NCBI GenBank assembly: GCA_016125455.1
Contig: WGLS01000021.1
Coordinates: forward strand, 1-44,281
Length of the DNA stretch: 44,281 nucleotides
Direction: 5' to 3'
DNA from: Alphaproteobacteria bacterium
Lineage (GTDB): Bacteria > Pseudomonadota > Alphaproteobacteria > Caulobacterales > Parvularculaceae
In this document: positions 17,261-25,854 of the stretch, piece after piece
How the letters are laid out: every line of letters begins with the position of its first letter
How positions within the stretch are numbered: the stretch's first letter is position 1
Translations under genes and position numbers: made by a program
Notes under the pieces: model-generated
Told to the model about the DNA's origin: nothing
The model's database searches: none
Seen by the model: only the letters and a program-made list of their open reading frames with translations

Positions 17261-17857
17261 GTGCCGGCGGCGCTCACCCTCGCGAGTGCCAGCCCGCGCC
17301 GGCGGGATCTCCTTGCGCAGATCTGCGTGACTCCGGACGACATCGACCCGGCGAATATCGACGAAATGCCGCGCGCCAACGAAACGCCGCGCGCCTACGT
17401 CTTTCGCATGGCGGTCGAAAAGGCCCGCGCCGTCGCCGCCCGTCGACCGGCGGATCTCGTCCTTGCCGCGGACACCGTTGTCGCCGCGGGCCGGCGCATT
17501 TTGCCGAAGGCCGAGGAGGCTGCTGCCGCCCGCGCCTGTCTTGAGCTCATTTCCGGCCGCTCCCACCGGGTCTATACCGGCGTTGCGCTCGCCGTGCCCG
17601 GCGGCGCCGTGCGGACACGCGTCGTGGAGACGCGGGTGAAGGTCGCCCGACTGGATCCGGCCGCCATCGACGCCTATCTCGACTGCGACGAATGGCGCGG
17701 CAAGGCTGGGGGTTATGCGATACAGGGCCGGTTCGCAGCCCATGTCGTGTCGATCATCGGATCCTACTCGAACGTCGTCGGGCTGCCGCTCCATGAAACC
17801 GCGAACCTGCTGCGCGGGGCGCCTCATGAAGGCGATGCGGGCGACGTCGGCGCGTGA
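17261..17857 (+). CDS. maf: Maf family nucleotide pyrophosphatase
   Basis: 198 residues from GTG at 17261, which places the family start LTLASASPRRRDLL close to the N-terminus. An ATG at 17213 inside infA would add 16 residues with no homology. Seen: the SASPRR substrate loop, the catalytic DTVV (LAADTVVAAGRRILPK), SGRSHRVYTGV, and GKAGGYAIQGRFAAHV. Maf proteins hydrolyse non-canonical or specific dNTP/NTPs to monophosphates. It overlaps the next gene by 4 bases (GTGA). Confidence 0.9.
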   Translation: MPAALTLASASPRRRDLLAQICVTPDDIDPANIDEMPRANETPRAYVFRMAVEKARAVAARRPADLVLAADTVVAAGRRILPKAEEAAAARACLELISGRSHRVYTGVALAVPGGAVRTRVVETRVKVARLDPAAIDAYLDCDEWRGKAGGYAIQGRFAAHVVSIIGSYSNVVGLPLHETANLLRGAPHEGDAGDVGA

Positions 17858-19077
17858 CCGTCACTGAAATTCTTTACGATGACGGCGTCGCCGAAACCCG
17901 CGTCGTTCTGACCGTCGATGGCGAGCCGCGCGGCTTTCACTTCCTCGGCCACGACGGCGCCCACGCTGACCGCCATTCAAGCCCGGTCGGCGTCGGCGAC
18001 CTGGTGCGGGGAAGGATCGCGTCGTTGGCGCCGGGCCTCGACGGGGCTTTCATCGATATAGGCGACGCGGCGCCGGGCTTTGTCTCGAAACGACGCGCCC
18101 AGACGAAGCTTGTCGTGGGCGCGCGAGGGCTTTTTCGGGTGCGTCGCGCGGGCGACGGCCGCAAGGGGCCTGAGCTCGATGGCGACTGGCGCGCACGGCT
18201 GACGCCGCTGGAGATCGCGGCTGCGAGCGATCAGGAGAACGATAGGTCCGGCCCGATCAGCTTGCCGGGCGGCGAGCTTGCCGCATGCCTTCGACGTTGG
18301 AACGTCGGCGGAAAGGTTCGCGTCGTCGTCCGCGATGGCGCCGCGGCGTCGAAGATAGCCGCCGGGCTTGCCGTGGCGGGGCGACCGGTTGGCGGCATCG
18401 CCGCCGACGAGGCCCGCGTCTGGTCCGCCGAGATCGAGGATGCGCTCGACGCCGCTCTTCAGCGTACGGTGCGATTCGGGAACGCCGTCATAACGATAGA
18501 TGAGACCGAGGCGGCGTGCATGGTCGACGTCGACGGGGCAGGAGACGCATCGGCGGCATTTGGCGGTTCAGGCCGTGACCGGCTCAATCAGCAGGCGGCG
18601 GCGGCGCTCGTCGGCGAACTCGATCGCCGAGGGATCGCCGGCGCGACGTGCGTCGATTTTCTGGGCCCGTCATCGCCCGCGGCGCGGAAGGCGCTGGCGG
18701 CGGCTGCGAGGGCGCTGGGGCGCGTTGAGGATGTCGGCGCCGATGGCTTCACGCGCATTTACCGGCCGCACCGCGGCGCGTGCCTCCTGTCGTGCGCAAG
18801 CGCGCCGGTTGCGGGCGGCGAGTGGATCCGTCCCGGCCGGCGCCTGACCGACGACTGGCGTTTCAGAACGGCGGTGCGCGCCGTTGAACTCGCCCTGCGG
18901 CGGCGGCCAAGCGCCCGGTTCGTTCTTGCGCTTGCGCCGTCCCTGCGCGAGCGTTGGCTCGCTGGCGCCTGCGCCGAGCGCCTCACCGCGCGGCATGGCG
19001 CGCGCGTCGAGCTTGGCGGGGCGGACGCTCTTGGCGAGGAGGCCGGAGGAAGGGGGTATGATGTCTACGAACGATAA
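17854..19077 (+). CDS. RNase E/G-family protein, short form
   Basis: 407 residues from GTG at 17854. It has the S1-like start VGDLVRGRIASLAPGLDGAFIDIGDAAPGFV of the RNase E/G family (usual AFVDIG), then a DNase-I-like catalytic section ITIDETEAACMVDVDGAG with acidic metal ligands (usual DVN replaced by DVD) and LVGELDRRGIAG. It lacks the DEAD/FER and zinc-link motifs of true RNase E and ends early. In alphaproteobacteria this short member always lies between maf and yacG. It may process RNA or be partly degenerate. It overlaps maf by 4 and yacG by 20 bases. Confidence 0.8.
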   Translation: MTVTEILYDDGVAETRVVLTVDGEPRGFHFLGHDGAHADRHSSPVGVGDLVRGRIASLAPGLDGAFIDIGDAAPGFVSKRRAQTKLVVGARGLFRVRRAGDGRKGPELDGDWRARLTPLEIAAASDQENDRSGPISLPGGELAACLRRWNVGGKVRVVVRDGAAASKIAAGLAVAGRPVGGIAADEARVWSAEIEDALDAALQRTVRFGNAVITIDETEAACMVDVDGAGDASAAFGGSGRDRLNQQAAAALVGELDRRGIAGATCVDFLGPSSPAARKALAAAARALGRVEDVGADGFTRIYRPHRGACLLSCASAPVAGGEWIRPGRRLTDDWRFRTAVRAVELALRRRPSARFVLALAPSLRERWLAGACAERLTARHGARVELGGADALGEEAGGRGYDVYER

Positions 19078-19282
19078 TGGACGAGCGCGAGCCGCCGCCA
19101 CGGGCGTCAATTGCGTCCAGTGCGGCGCTTCGCCAGCGACTCCCGCCTACGCCCCATTCTGTTCAAGGCGATGCGCCGACATCGACCTGCATCGATGGCT
19201 GACCGAAGGCTATGCGATCCCCGCCGCTGAAGACGACGAGACGGATGACCCGTTCGACGATGAAACGTCTGGGCGCGCATGA
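19058..19282 (+). CDS. yacG: DNA gyrase inhibitor / zinc protein YacG
   Basis: 74 residues from ATG at 19058 with GGAGG upstream. Four cysteines form the zinc site: CVQC (about 19-22) and CSRRC (about 35-39), followed by ADIDLHRWLTEGYAIP, the YacG signature. The acidic tail DDETDDPFDDE is also typical. YacG of E. coli binds GyrB and blocks DNA binding. It overlaps the RNase E/G-like gene by 20 bases, so the two are translated from one message. Confidence 0.92.
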   Translation: MMSTNDNGRARAAATGVNCVQCGASPATPAYAPFCSRRCADIDLHRWLTEGYAIPAAEDDETDDPFDDETSGRA

Positions 19283-19374
19283 GGCGTCATGACCGGGAGA
19301 TCTGGCAGCGCTCGCTCCTGGTGACTGCTAACACCATGTAATTTAACGCTTTTTTGTTGATCCGGGCGTTCGAT

Positions 19375-19422
19375 CTACGCAAGCTTGGTCGTCCAGCGAC
19401 TAAGACCAGTTGCCTTGCGTAG
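19375..19422 (+). promoter_or_regulatory. 5'-leader hairpin before the usg gene
   Basis: CTACGCAAG (19375-19383) pairs perfectly with CTTGCGTAG (19414-19422). GGTC/GACC inside can extend the structure. The 3' arm overlaps the Shine-Dalgarno AGGAG (19421-19425), so folding could occlude ribosome binding. Confidence 0.5.
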
Positions 19423-19431
19423 GAGAGAAAA

Positions 19432-19731
19432 ATGTCCGTGCACAACACCTTCGCCACCGGCGGGAAAGTTGATCAGGCTTTCCGTCGGCAGCTTGACGGC
19501 TATCGGCTCGCCACCGCCGAAATCCTTTACCGAATGCCAGATCACCAGCAGATCCTACAGACCTTCGTCTGGCAGGACTACGACCTCGCGCCGAAGTACC
19601 CGGTACTGAGTAAATTCCTGGAGTTCTGGACGCGTGAACTGGAAGGCCCGATACATTCGGTCCGCATCGGTTCGTCACGGGTCATTACCGCGGCAGAAAT
19701 TGAAACAGGCTCGTTTTTCTACGCCAATTAG
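19432..19731 (+). CDS. usg: Usg family protein
   Basis: 99 residues, ATG 19432, with AGGAGAGAAAA before it. The core ATAEILYRMPDHQQILQTFVWQDYDLAPKYPVL is the signature of the Usg family, known from alphaproteobacteria and often near trp or peptidoglycan genes; its biochemical function is unknown. It is convergent with the Mur-ligase gene, and the two stop codons share bases 19729-19730. Confidence 0.85.
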   Translation: MSVHNTFATGGKVDQAFRRQLDGYRLATAEILYRMPDHQQILQTFVWQDYDLAPKYPVLSKFLEFWTRELEGPIHSVRIGSSRVITAAEIETGSFFYAN

Positions 19732-21140
19732 GCCTGGGGGCGCGCCGCAAGGCCCTGCAGCAGGTCCGCCGCGAATTCCGACAGCGTATCGTCGCGGGCG
19801 CCCATGACGATGATGCGGTCGCCGGCGCTCGCGGCCGCAAGGATCGGCCCGCGGCATGCCTCGCGGGTCGCCGCCGCGCTGGCCCGGACGCCGCGGTCGG
19901 CGATTTCCGCGACGACGTCGGCGGACGATACGCTCCGGTCGACCGTGCCGCCGAAATAAACCGGTTCCGGCATCCAGAGCCGGTCGTCCGGTCCGAGACC
20001 GTCGGCAAACGCCTCGACGAAACCGCTTCGCATCGTTCGGAGCGGTCCAAATCCATGCGGCTGAAACAGGACGAGGATGCGCCCCGGAAAGGCTTTCATC
20101 GCACGCAAGGTAGCGGCGATCTTGTCCGGGTTGTGGGCGAAATCGTCAATGACCGTCACGCCGCCGGCGTCGCCGACGATATCGAACCGGCGCTTTACGC
20201 CCCTGAACGAGCCGAGCGCGTTGGCTGCGTCGCTGAACGCCGCGCCGGCTGCGACCGATGCGGCGATTGCAGCGAGGGCGTTTGCGACATTGTGGCGGCC
20301 CGGCATGGCAAGGCGGACCGGCGCCGTCTCGTTATTTCGGCGGTCATGGGCGAGGAAGTCGACGGAGACGGGGCCAAGAACGATATCGGTTGCGACATAG
20401 TCCGCGTCGGCGCCGTCGATGGAATAGCTCAGCGCCGCGCCGTCGCGCCGGTCGGCGAAACGCGCCGTCTCTTCGTGGTCGAGATTGATGACGGCCACTT
20501 CGGACTTGCCGACGAATTCGCCGAACAGCCGCCGCAGTTCATCCATCGTCTTGTGGTCGTGCGCGATATTGTTGAGAACGGCAATCCGTGGTCGGAATAA
20601 CGCGATTGATCCGTCGCTCTCGTCGATCTCGCTGACGAACGGGGCGCCGGCGCCAATGCGCGCGCTGGCGAAGGGCGCATCGGGCGACACGAAGTTCTTC
20701 ATGACCGCGCCGTTCATTACTGTCGGATCAAGGCCGGCCTCTGCGAGGATCCAGGCGATCATCGCGGTGGTCGTGGACTTGCCCGACGTGCCAGCGACGC
20801 CGATGCCGGTCTCAGCTCCGTTGAAAAGATCGGCGAGGGTCTCCGCGCGGGTGCGCCGCTGCGCGCCAATGCGCTTGGCGGCCGCGACATCGGGCACGGC
20901 GTCCTCGATGGCGGCCGAGGCGACGAGCACTTGGTCAGCCGATGTCAGGCCCGAGCCGTCCTGTGGGAAGAGGCCGACGCCAAGGTCTTGCAGATAGTCG
21001 AATTTCGCCGCCAGCCGGCCCTGGTCCAGCGACCGGTCCGAACCGTTCACCTCCGCACCGCGCGCCTTCAGGATCGCCGCAAGCGGCAGCATGCCGCTGC
21101 CCCCAACGCCGCAGAAGAAATATTTGCGATTTTCGCCCAT
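19728..21140 (-). CDS. Mur ligase family protein (Mpl/MurC-like)
   Basis: 470 residues from ATG at 21140-21138, with GGAGG upstream. Seen: the N-terminal Rossmann loop GVGGSGM, the ATP P-loop GTSGKSTTT near residue 113, NIAHDHKTM with central-domain His, and the C-terminal region DDFAHNPDKI (DxxAHNP as in Mpl/MurC). MurC adds L-Ala to UDP-MurNAc; Mpl instead attaches the recycled tripeptide L-Ala-D-Glu-mDAP. A MurC would normally lie in the dcw cluster; here the gene is divergent from an LD-carboxypeptidase gene, so Mpl-like recycling is the better guess. The choice is inferred, not proven by a diagnostic residue. Confidence 0.75.
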   Translation of the reverse strand: MGENRKYFFCGVGGSGMLPLAAILKARGAEVNGSDRSLDQGRLAAKFDYLQDLGVGLFPQDGSGLTSADQVLVASAAIEDAVPDVAAAKRIGAQRRTRAETLADLFNGAETGIGVAGTSGKSTTTAMIAWILAEAGLDPTVMNGAVMKNFVSPDAPFASARIGAGAPFVSEIDESDGSIALFRPRIAVLNNIAHDHKTMDELRRLFGEFVGKSEVAVINLDHEETARFADRRDGAALSYSIDGADADYVATDIVLGPVSVDFLAHDRRNNETAPVRLAMPGRHNVANALAAIAASVAAGAAFSDAANALGSFRGVKRRFDIVGDAGGVTVIDDFAHNPDKIAATLRAMKAFPGRILVLFQPHGFGPLRTMRSGFVEAFADGLGPDDRLWMPEPVYFGGTVDRSVSSADVVAEIADRGVRASAAATREACRGPILAAASAGDRIIVMGARDDTLSEFAADLLQGLAARPQA

Positions 21141-21220
21141 GTTTTCGCCTCCGACGCGCGGCAACATGCGCTGGATATTTGACCTTTCCGTCAACATCGC
21201 GGCGAAGGTCCGGCGCGGTG

Positions 21221-22072
21221 ATGAAGGAATCGGCCCGGGAAATGGCTTCCAGCAAGACACGGATCATCGTCGTCGCGCCGGCGCGCAACCTGCCGGAAGG
21301 CGCGGCGACGCTGGTGCGCGCGCTGGCGTCGCGCCTCTATGGCGATGCGGTTGACCTGGTCTTTCACGCGCAATGCTTCCTGTCCGAAGGGCATTTCGCC
21401 GGCCCGGATTCCGCGCGCGACGCCGCAATGACCGAGGCGGCGAATGATCCGGATGCCGCGGCGGTGTGGTTCGCGCGTGGCGGCTATGGCTCGGGACGGC
21501 TTGCGCCGGACCTGTTCGACCGGTTCGGCCCGGCGGCGCGGTCCAAGAAATATCTCGGTTATTCCGATCTCGGGTTCCTGCTTGCCCGGCTCGACGCCGC
21601 GGGCGTCGGCCAGCCCGCGCACGGTCCTATGCCGAACGATATTGTGCGGCCAGGCGGCGAAGCGGCGGTGGCGCGCGCACTGAAATGGCTGGTCGAGGAC
21701 GACGAAGGCTCGGTTGAACCCCACCGCATCCCGTCGGCCCCCCGCGTCGCGTTCAACGCCATCGTCCTCGCCAGTGCGCTGCTGGCGTCTCCCGGCGTCC
21801 GGCTGGCGGGCCGCATCCTGATGCTCGAGGAAATTGGCGAGCAACTGTACGCCTTTGACCGGGCGGTCGGGGCGATCCTGTCCTCCGATGCCGCACGAGG
21901 CCTTGCCGGCGTCCGCCTGGGCCGGGTGCTGGATACGCCGGAAAACGACCCGCCATTCGAACGCACCCCTGAGGAAATCGTTCGGTTCTGGTGCGACAGG
22001 GTCGGCGTGCCTTATCTCGGTCCGGCGAACATTGGCCACGACGCCGACAACATGGTCGTGCCCTTTACGTGA
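21221..22072 (+). CDS. ldcA: LD-carboxypeptidase (S66 family)
   Basis: 283 residues from ATG at 21221 (an alternative ATG is at 21242). All three triad positions of S66 enzymes are visible: Ser in GYSD (about 115), Glu in LEEIGEQLYAFDR (about 203), His in IGHDADN (about 273). RGGYGSGRL near 86-94 is the conserved upstream motif. The enzyme removes the terminal D-Ala from murein tetrapeptides to give tripeptides. Its divergent neighbour is a candidate ligase for that tripeptide, so the pair would form a recycling branch. No signal peptide; cytoplasmic, as expected for LdcA. Confidence 0.88.
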   Translation: MKESAREMASSKTRIIVVAPARNLPEGAATLVRALASRLYGDAVDLVFHAQCFLSEGHFAGPDSARDAAMTEAANDPDAAAVWFARGGYGSGRLAPDLFDRFGPAARSKKYLGYSDLGFLLARLDAAGVGQPAHGPMPNDIVRPGGEAAVARALKWLVEDDEGSVEPHRIPSAPRVAFNAIVLASALLASPGVRLAGRILMLEEIGEQLYAFDRAVGAILSSDAARGLAGVRLGRVLDTPENDPPFERTPEEIVRFWCDRVGVPYLGPANIGHDADNMVVPFT

Positions 22073-22180
22073 GGTCCCGCCGACTCGTCGCGCGGGTTCG
22101 TATCGCCGTGCGCCGGGGTTGCGTCTGGCGCGTTCCGCTCTAGGGTCCCGGCAAATTTCACAGCCCTGAGGGAGCATCTC

Positions 22181-23182
22181 ATGAAGTTTCGTTCATCCAC
22201 GTCGCGCGTTGCGGCCGGCGCGTTTGCGTTGGCGGTGTCACTGGCCGCGTGCGGCGGGGCCGATGAGGCGACGGATGCCGGCGAAACGGCCGAGACCGAC
22301 GTTGCGGCGGACGCGGGCGGCGAGGCATCGCCCGACGATGAGGCGGAAGCGGCGCTCCAGGCTTTCGCAGAAGCCGCTTCGGCCAACAGGGACGCTTCCG
22401 CGGCGTTCCTTGAGGAGAACGCGGCCCGCGACGGCGTCAGGACGACCGAGAGCGGCCTGCAGTACATGGTGCTGGAGGAAGGCCCAGGGGAGGGCGCGAC
22501 GCCCATGCCGACCGACATCGTCGACGTGCACTATGTTGGTACGCTGATTGATGGCGTCGAGTTCGACTCATCGCGCGCCCGCGGCGCTGCGGCCCGGTTT
22601 CAGGCGAACCAGGTGATCGAGGGCTGGATCGAAGGCCTGCAGCTGATGAGCGAAGGCGACAAGTTCCGGTTTTTCATTCCCGCCGACCTGGCCTATGGCG
22701 ACACCGGCACGCCCGGCGGCCCGATCGGCCCAAATCAGGCGCTGATTTTCGATGTGGAGCTGTTGCGCGTGAACAATCCTGAAAAGAACCTGGCGACAGC
22801 AAACGAATTCCTTGGCGACAACGCCAAGAAAGAAGGCGTCGAGACCACTGACAGCGGCCTTCAGTACAAGGTGCTTTCCCGCGGCGAGGACGCCGGCGAA
22901 AGCCCCGGCGAGGCGGATGTCGTTCGTGTGCACTACGAAGGCCGGCTTCTGAACGGCACGGTTTTCGACAGTTCATACGCCCGCGGCGAGCCGGTGGAGT
23001 TTCCGCTTGGGCGCGTCATTCCCGGCTGGATCGAAGGCGTCCAGCTGATGAAGGAAGGCGACAAGTTCCAGTTCTTCATCAAGCCGGAGCTGGCCTATGG
23101 CGAGCGCGGCACGCCGGGCGGCCCGATCGGCCCGAACGAGCTGCTCGTATTTGATGTCGAGCTTCTTGAGGTGAAGGAATAG
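22181..23182 (+). CDS. Lipoprotein with two FKBP-type peptidyl-prolyl isomerase domains
   Basis: 333 residues. The signal peptide ends in the lipobox LAAC (Cys about 24), then an acidic, Ala-rich linker (about 25-60). Two FKBP domains follow, about 85-195 and 215-333. Each has [11 protein letters not shown] / [26 protein letters not shown] / [22 protein letters not shown] / [12 protein letters not shown] and a closing LIFDVELL / [10 protein letters not shown]. The arrangement is an internal duplication. The protein is probably tethered to a membrane facing the periplasm and helps fold exported proteins. It follows ldcA by 108 bases with GGGAG upstream. Confidence 0.9.
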   Translation: MKFRSSTSRVAAGAFALAVSLAACGGADEATDAGETAETDVAADAGGEASPDDEAEAALQAFAEAASANRDASAAFLEENAARDGVRTTESGLQYMVLEEGPGEGATPMPTDIVDVHYVGTLIDGVEFDSSRARGAAARFQANQVIEGWIEGLQLMSEGDKFRFFIPADLAYGDTGTPGGPIGPNQALIFDVELLRVNNPEKNLATANEFLGDNAKKEGVETTDSGLQYKVLSRGEDAGESPGEADVVRVHYEGRLLNGTVFDSSYARGEPVEFPLGRVIPGWIEGVQLMKEGDKFQFFIKPELAYGERGTPGGPIGPNELLVFDVELLEVKE

Positions 23183-23275
23183 GCGGCGGGACCGCCAGAA
23201 CAAGACGCGCCCGGCGCCGGGCTGGTCCTCGGCGGGCGAGGCAGGGAAATGCTGCGCTTGCGGTGCGCCGCCCAA

Positions 23276-23299
23276 GGATATAAAGATTTCTTTATATCC
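23276..23299. promoter_or_regulatory. Perfect 10-bp palindrome upstream of metH, probable operator
   Basis: Arms GGATATAAAG (23276-23285) and CTTTATATCC (23290-23299) are separated by ATTT. The element ends 15 bases before the metH ATG, overlapping the leader. AT-rich palindromes of this shape are typical of ArsR-type regulators such as SahR, which controls methionine genes in proteobacteria; assignment to SahR is an inference. Confidence 0.6.
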
Positions 23300-23314
23300 A
23301 GAGGAGCGAGCCGC

Positions 23315-24400
23315 ATGCGCGACCCGTCGAATGACCCATTTCCAGGCCGTCAGGACCGCATCGAAGCGCTTAAAGCGGCGCTGGAGCAGCGGATTCTCAT
23401 CCTGGACGGCGCTGCCGGCACCTACATCCAGGATGAGAAGCTCGACGAGGCGGGCTATCGCGGCGAGCGCTTCGCCGACTGGTCCTGCGACGTCCGCGGC
23501 AACAATGATGCGCTTATCCTGTCGCGGCCGGACATCATCGGGCGCATGCACGGGGCCTATCTCGACGCCGGCGCAGACATCATCGAAACCAACACGTTTT
23601 CTGCGACGACCATCGCGCAGGCCGACTATGAGATGCAGGACCTCGCGACGGAACTGAACGTCGAGGGCGCGCGGATCGCCCGCGAGGCGGCGGACGCTGC
23701 GGCGACGCCGGACCGGCCGCGCTGGGTCGCCGGCGCCATCGGGCCCACCAATCGCACCGCGTCGATCTCCCCGGACGTCAACGATCCCGGCAAGCGCAAT
23801 GTCGATTTCGACGAACTGGCGAAAGCATATGGCGATGCGGCGCGCGGGCTGATCGAAGGCGGCGCCGACGCGATCCTGATCGAGACGATTTTCGACACGC
23901 TGAATGCAAAAGCCGCGATCTTCGCGGTCGAGGGACTGTTTGACGAACTCGGGTTCTCCGTGCCGGTGATGCTGTCCGTGACGATCACCGACCAGTCGGG
24001 ACGTACCTTGTCCGGGCAGACCGCCGAAGCGTTCTGGCATTCGGTGAGCCATGCAAACCCGCTGACGATCGGAATCAATTGCGCCCTCGGGCCGGACCTG
24101 ATGCGCCCCTATGTGGCGGACCTGTCGCGGGTCGCGAGCTGTTTCATGTCGGCTTACCCGAACGCCGGGCTGCCGAACGCCTTCGGGGAGTATGACGAGA
24201 CGCCGGAAAGCATGTCCGCGCATCTCGGCGAATGGGCGAAGAGCGGGCTCGTCAACATTCTTGGCGGCTGCTGCGGCACGACGCCGGCGCATATCGCGGC
24301 GTTCGCAGAGGCGGCGCAGGGCGTCGCGCCGCGGAAGGTCCCGACGCCGGGCGAGGCGCTGCGCCTGTCCGGCCTAGAACCTTTCGAACTGGCGAGCTAG
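23315..24400 (+). CDS. Methionine synthase, homocysteine-binding part (split MetH)
   Basis: 361 residues from ATG at 23315, with GAGGAG upstream. The protein covers the N-terminal homocysteine S-methyltransferase domain of Met[12 protein letters not shown] at the start, [36 protein letters not shown]-like [13 protein letters not shown], zinc Cys in INCALG and in [11 protein letters not shown]. The pterin-, cobalamin- and AdoMet-binding parts are absent. Split metH genes are common in alphaproteobacteria, the second half being a separate gene; it is not in this window. It catalyses methyl transfer to homocysteine when the cobalamin module is provided. Confidence 0.88.
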   Translation: MRDPSNDPFPGRQDRIEALKAALEQRILILDGAAGTYIQDEKLDEAGYRGERFADWSCDVRGNNDALILSRPDIIGRMHGAYLDAGADIIETNTFSATTIAQADYEMQDLATELNVEGARIAREAADAAATPDRPRWVAGAIGPTNRTASISPDVNDPGKRNVDFDELAKAYGDAARGLIEGGADAILIETIFDTLNAKAAIFAVEGLFDELGFSVPVMLSVTITDQSGRTLSGQTAEAFWHSVSHANPLTIGINCALGPDLMRPYVADLSRVASCFMSAYPNAGLPNAFGEYDETPESMSAHLGEWAKSGLVNILGGCCGTTPAHIAAFAEAAQGVAPRKVPTPGEALRLSGLEPFELAS

Positions 24401-24493
24401 ACGCGTCCCACCCGTCAAAGTTGACCGCCGCCGTCCATGGCGGCAGGCTTTGGCGCTGGGCGGCGCGAAGCCGCTCGCCGAACCGGAGACCCG

Positions 24494-25714
24494 ATGTCCA
24501 TCACCGAAGCCGTGACCCCGGCGCCGATTCCGCCGGATTCGATTTCACGCGATCGCGCCGATCACCTTGGCCCCCAGATCGAATGGCTGGAGCGGTTCGT
24601 CGCGTTCGACACGACATCCTCGAAGTCGAACCTCGACCTCATCGATTGCGCCGAGGCCTACCTGACGGCGCACGGCGCGACCTGTCGCCGGGTCCAGAAT
24701 GATGACGGCACGAAGGCGAACCTCTACGCCATCATCGGCCCGAAGGTGGAAGGCGGCGTCGTCCTCTCCGGCCACACGGACGTCGTGCCGGTCGCCGGCC
24801 AGGACTGGCGGACAGACCCGTTCCGGCTGACCGAGGGCGAGGGCAAGCTCTATGGGCGCGGCACGTGCGACATGAAGGCGTTTTCGGCGATCGCCCTTTC
24901 GCTCGTGCCGAAGATGGCCGCGGCTGACCTCAAGCGGCCGATCATCTTCGCGCTGTCCTATGACGAGGAGATCGGCTGTCTCGGCGCGCCGCGCATGATT
25001 GAGGAAATCGCAAAGTCAATGCCGCGCCCGTCGGCGGTGATCGTCGGTGAGCCGACAATGATGAAGGTCGTCGATGGCCACAAAGGCATCGCGGCGTTCC
25101 GCACCACCGTGACCGGCCACACGACCCACTCCAGCCAGACTGACCGGGGCGTTTCGGCGGTCGAGGCGGCGGCCAAGCTGATTGCGAAAGTCGCCGCCAT
25201 GCGCGAAGCGCGCGCGGCCGCCGCGGATCCCGACTGTCCGTTTCAGCCGCCGCACTCAACGATGACGGTCAACGTCGTCAATGGCGGCACCCAGCTCAAC
25301 ATCATGGCGGCGGAGTGCGTGTTCGACTGGGACTGCCGGGTCATACCAGGCGAGACGTCCAGGGACGTGCTCGAGGAGTTCGAGGACCACGCGCGCGGCG
25401 TACAGAGCGAAATGCGCACGAAAGCGGCGGGGTGCCGCGTCGCGACGGAACAGCTGACCGACGTGCCGGCCCTTGCGCCGGAAGCGGACAACCCGGCCGC
25501 CGACCTCGCCAAGGCGATCACGGGCCATAACGCCACAGAAGTCGTCTCCTACGCCGCCGAAGCCGGCCAGTTCCAGCAAGCGGGCTTTGCGACTGTGATC
25601 TGCGGGCCGGGATCGATCGACCAGGCCCACCAGGCGAACGAGTTCATCGACGTCGACCAGATCGCCCAGGGGCGCCAATTCATCGAAAAGCTGATCGACC
25701 GCCTGTCCGCCTGA
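24494..25714 (+). CDS. argE: Acetylornithine deacetylase (M20 family)
   Basis: 406 residues from ATG at 24494. M20 metal ligands are visible: GHTDVVPV (His), GTCDMKAF (Asp), YDEEIGCLGA (general base Glu and ligand Glu), GEPT. The spacing and the motif DWRTDPFRL with GRGTCDMK favour ArgE over succinyl-diaminopimelate desuccinylase DapE. ArgE releases ornithine from N-acetylornithine. It starts 93 bases after the metH stop and could be in the same transcript. Substrate choice is inferred from motif resemblance. Confidence 0.85.
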   Translation: MSITEAVTPAPIPPDSISRDRADHLGPQIEWLERFVAFDTTSSKSNLDLIDCAEAYLTAHGATCRRVQNDDGTKANLYAIIGPKVEGGVVLSGHTDVVPVAGQDWRTDPFRLTEGEGKLYGRGTCDMKAFSAIALSLVPKMAAADLKRPIIFALSYDEEIGCLGAPRMIEEIAKSMPRPSAVIVGEPTMMKVVDGHKGIAAFRTTVTGHTTHSSQTDRGVSAVEAAAKLIAKVAAMREARAAAADPDCPFQPPHSTMTVNVVNGGTQLNIMAAECVFDWDCRVIPGETSRDVLEEFEDHARGVQSEMRTKAAGCRVATEQLTDVPALAPEADNPAADLAKAITGHNATEVVSYAAEAGQFQQAGFATVICGPGSIDQAHQANEFIDVDQIAQGRQFIEKLIDRLSA

Positions 25715-25854
25715 CGCGCCGCGGCGTTAACCCTTCGGTCACATCCGTAGCCGGACTGTTAGAGCCGGCGTGACAAGGCCATGCTTAAGCGCGGGTTTAC
25801 CGCCGGCTGCGATTGTCGCCCTAACAGCGGCGACAGTTATCGAGCGGGCGTCAA

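Noticed and set aside
19283-19431. tRNA gene after yacG
   Set aside because: Some alphaproteobacteria have a tRNA here; no cloverleaf or TTCGANNC arm could be fitted, only the usg leader hairpin.
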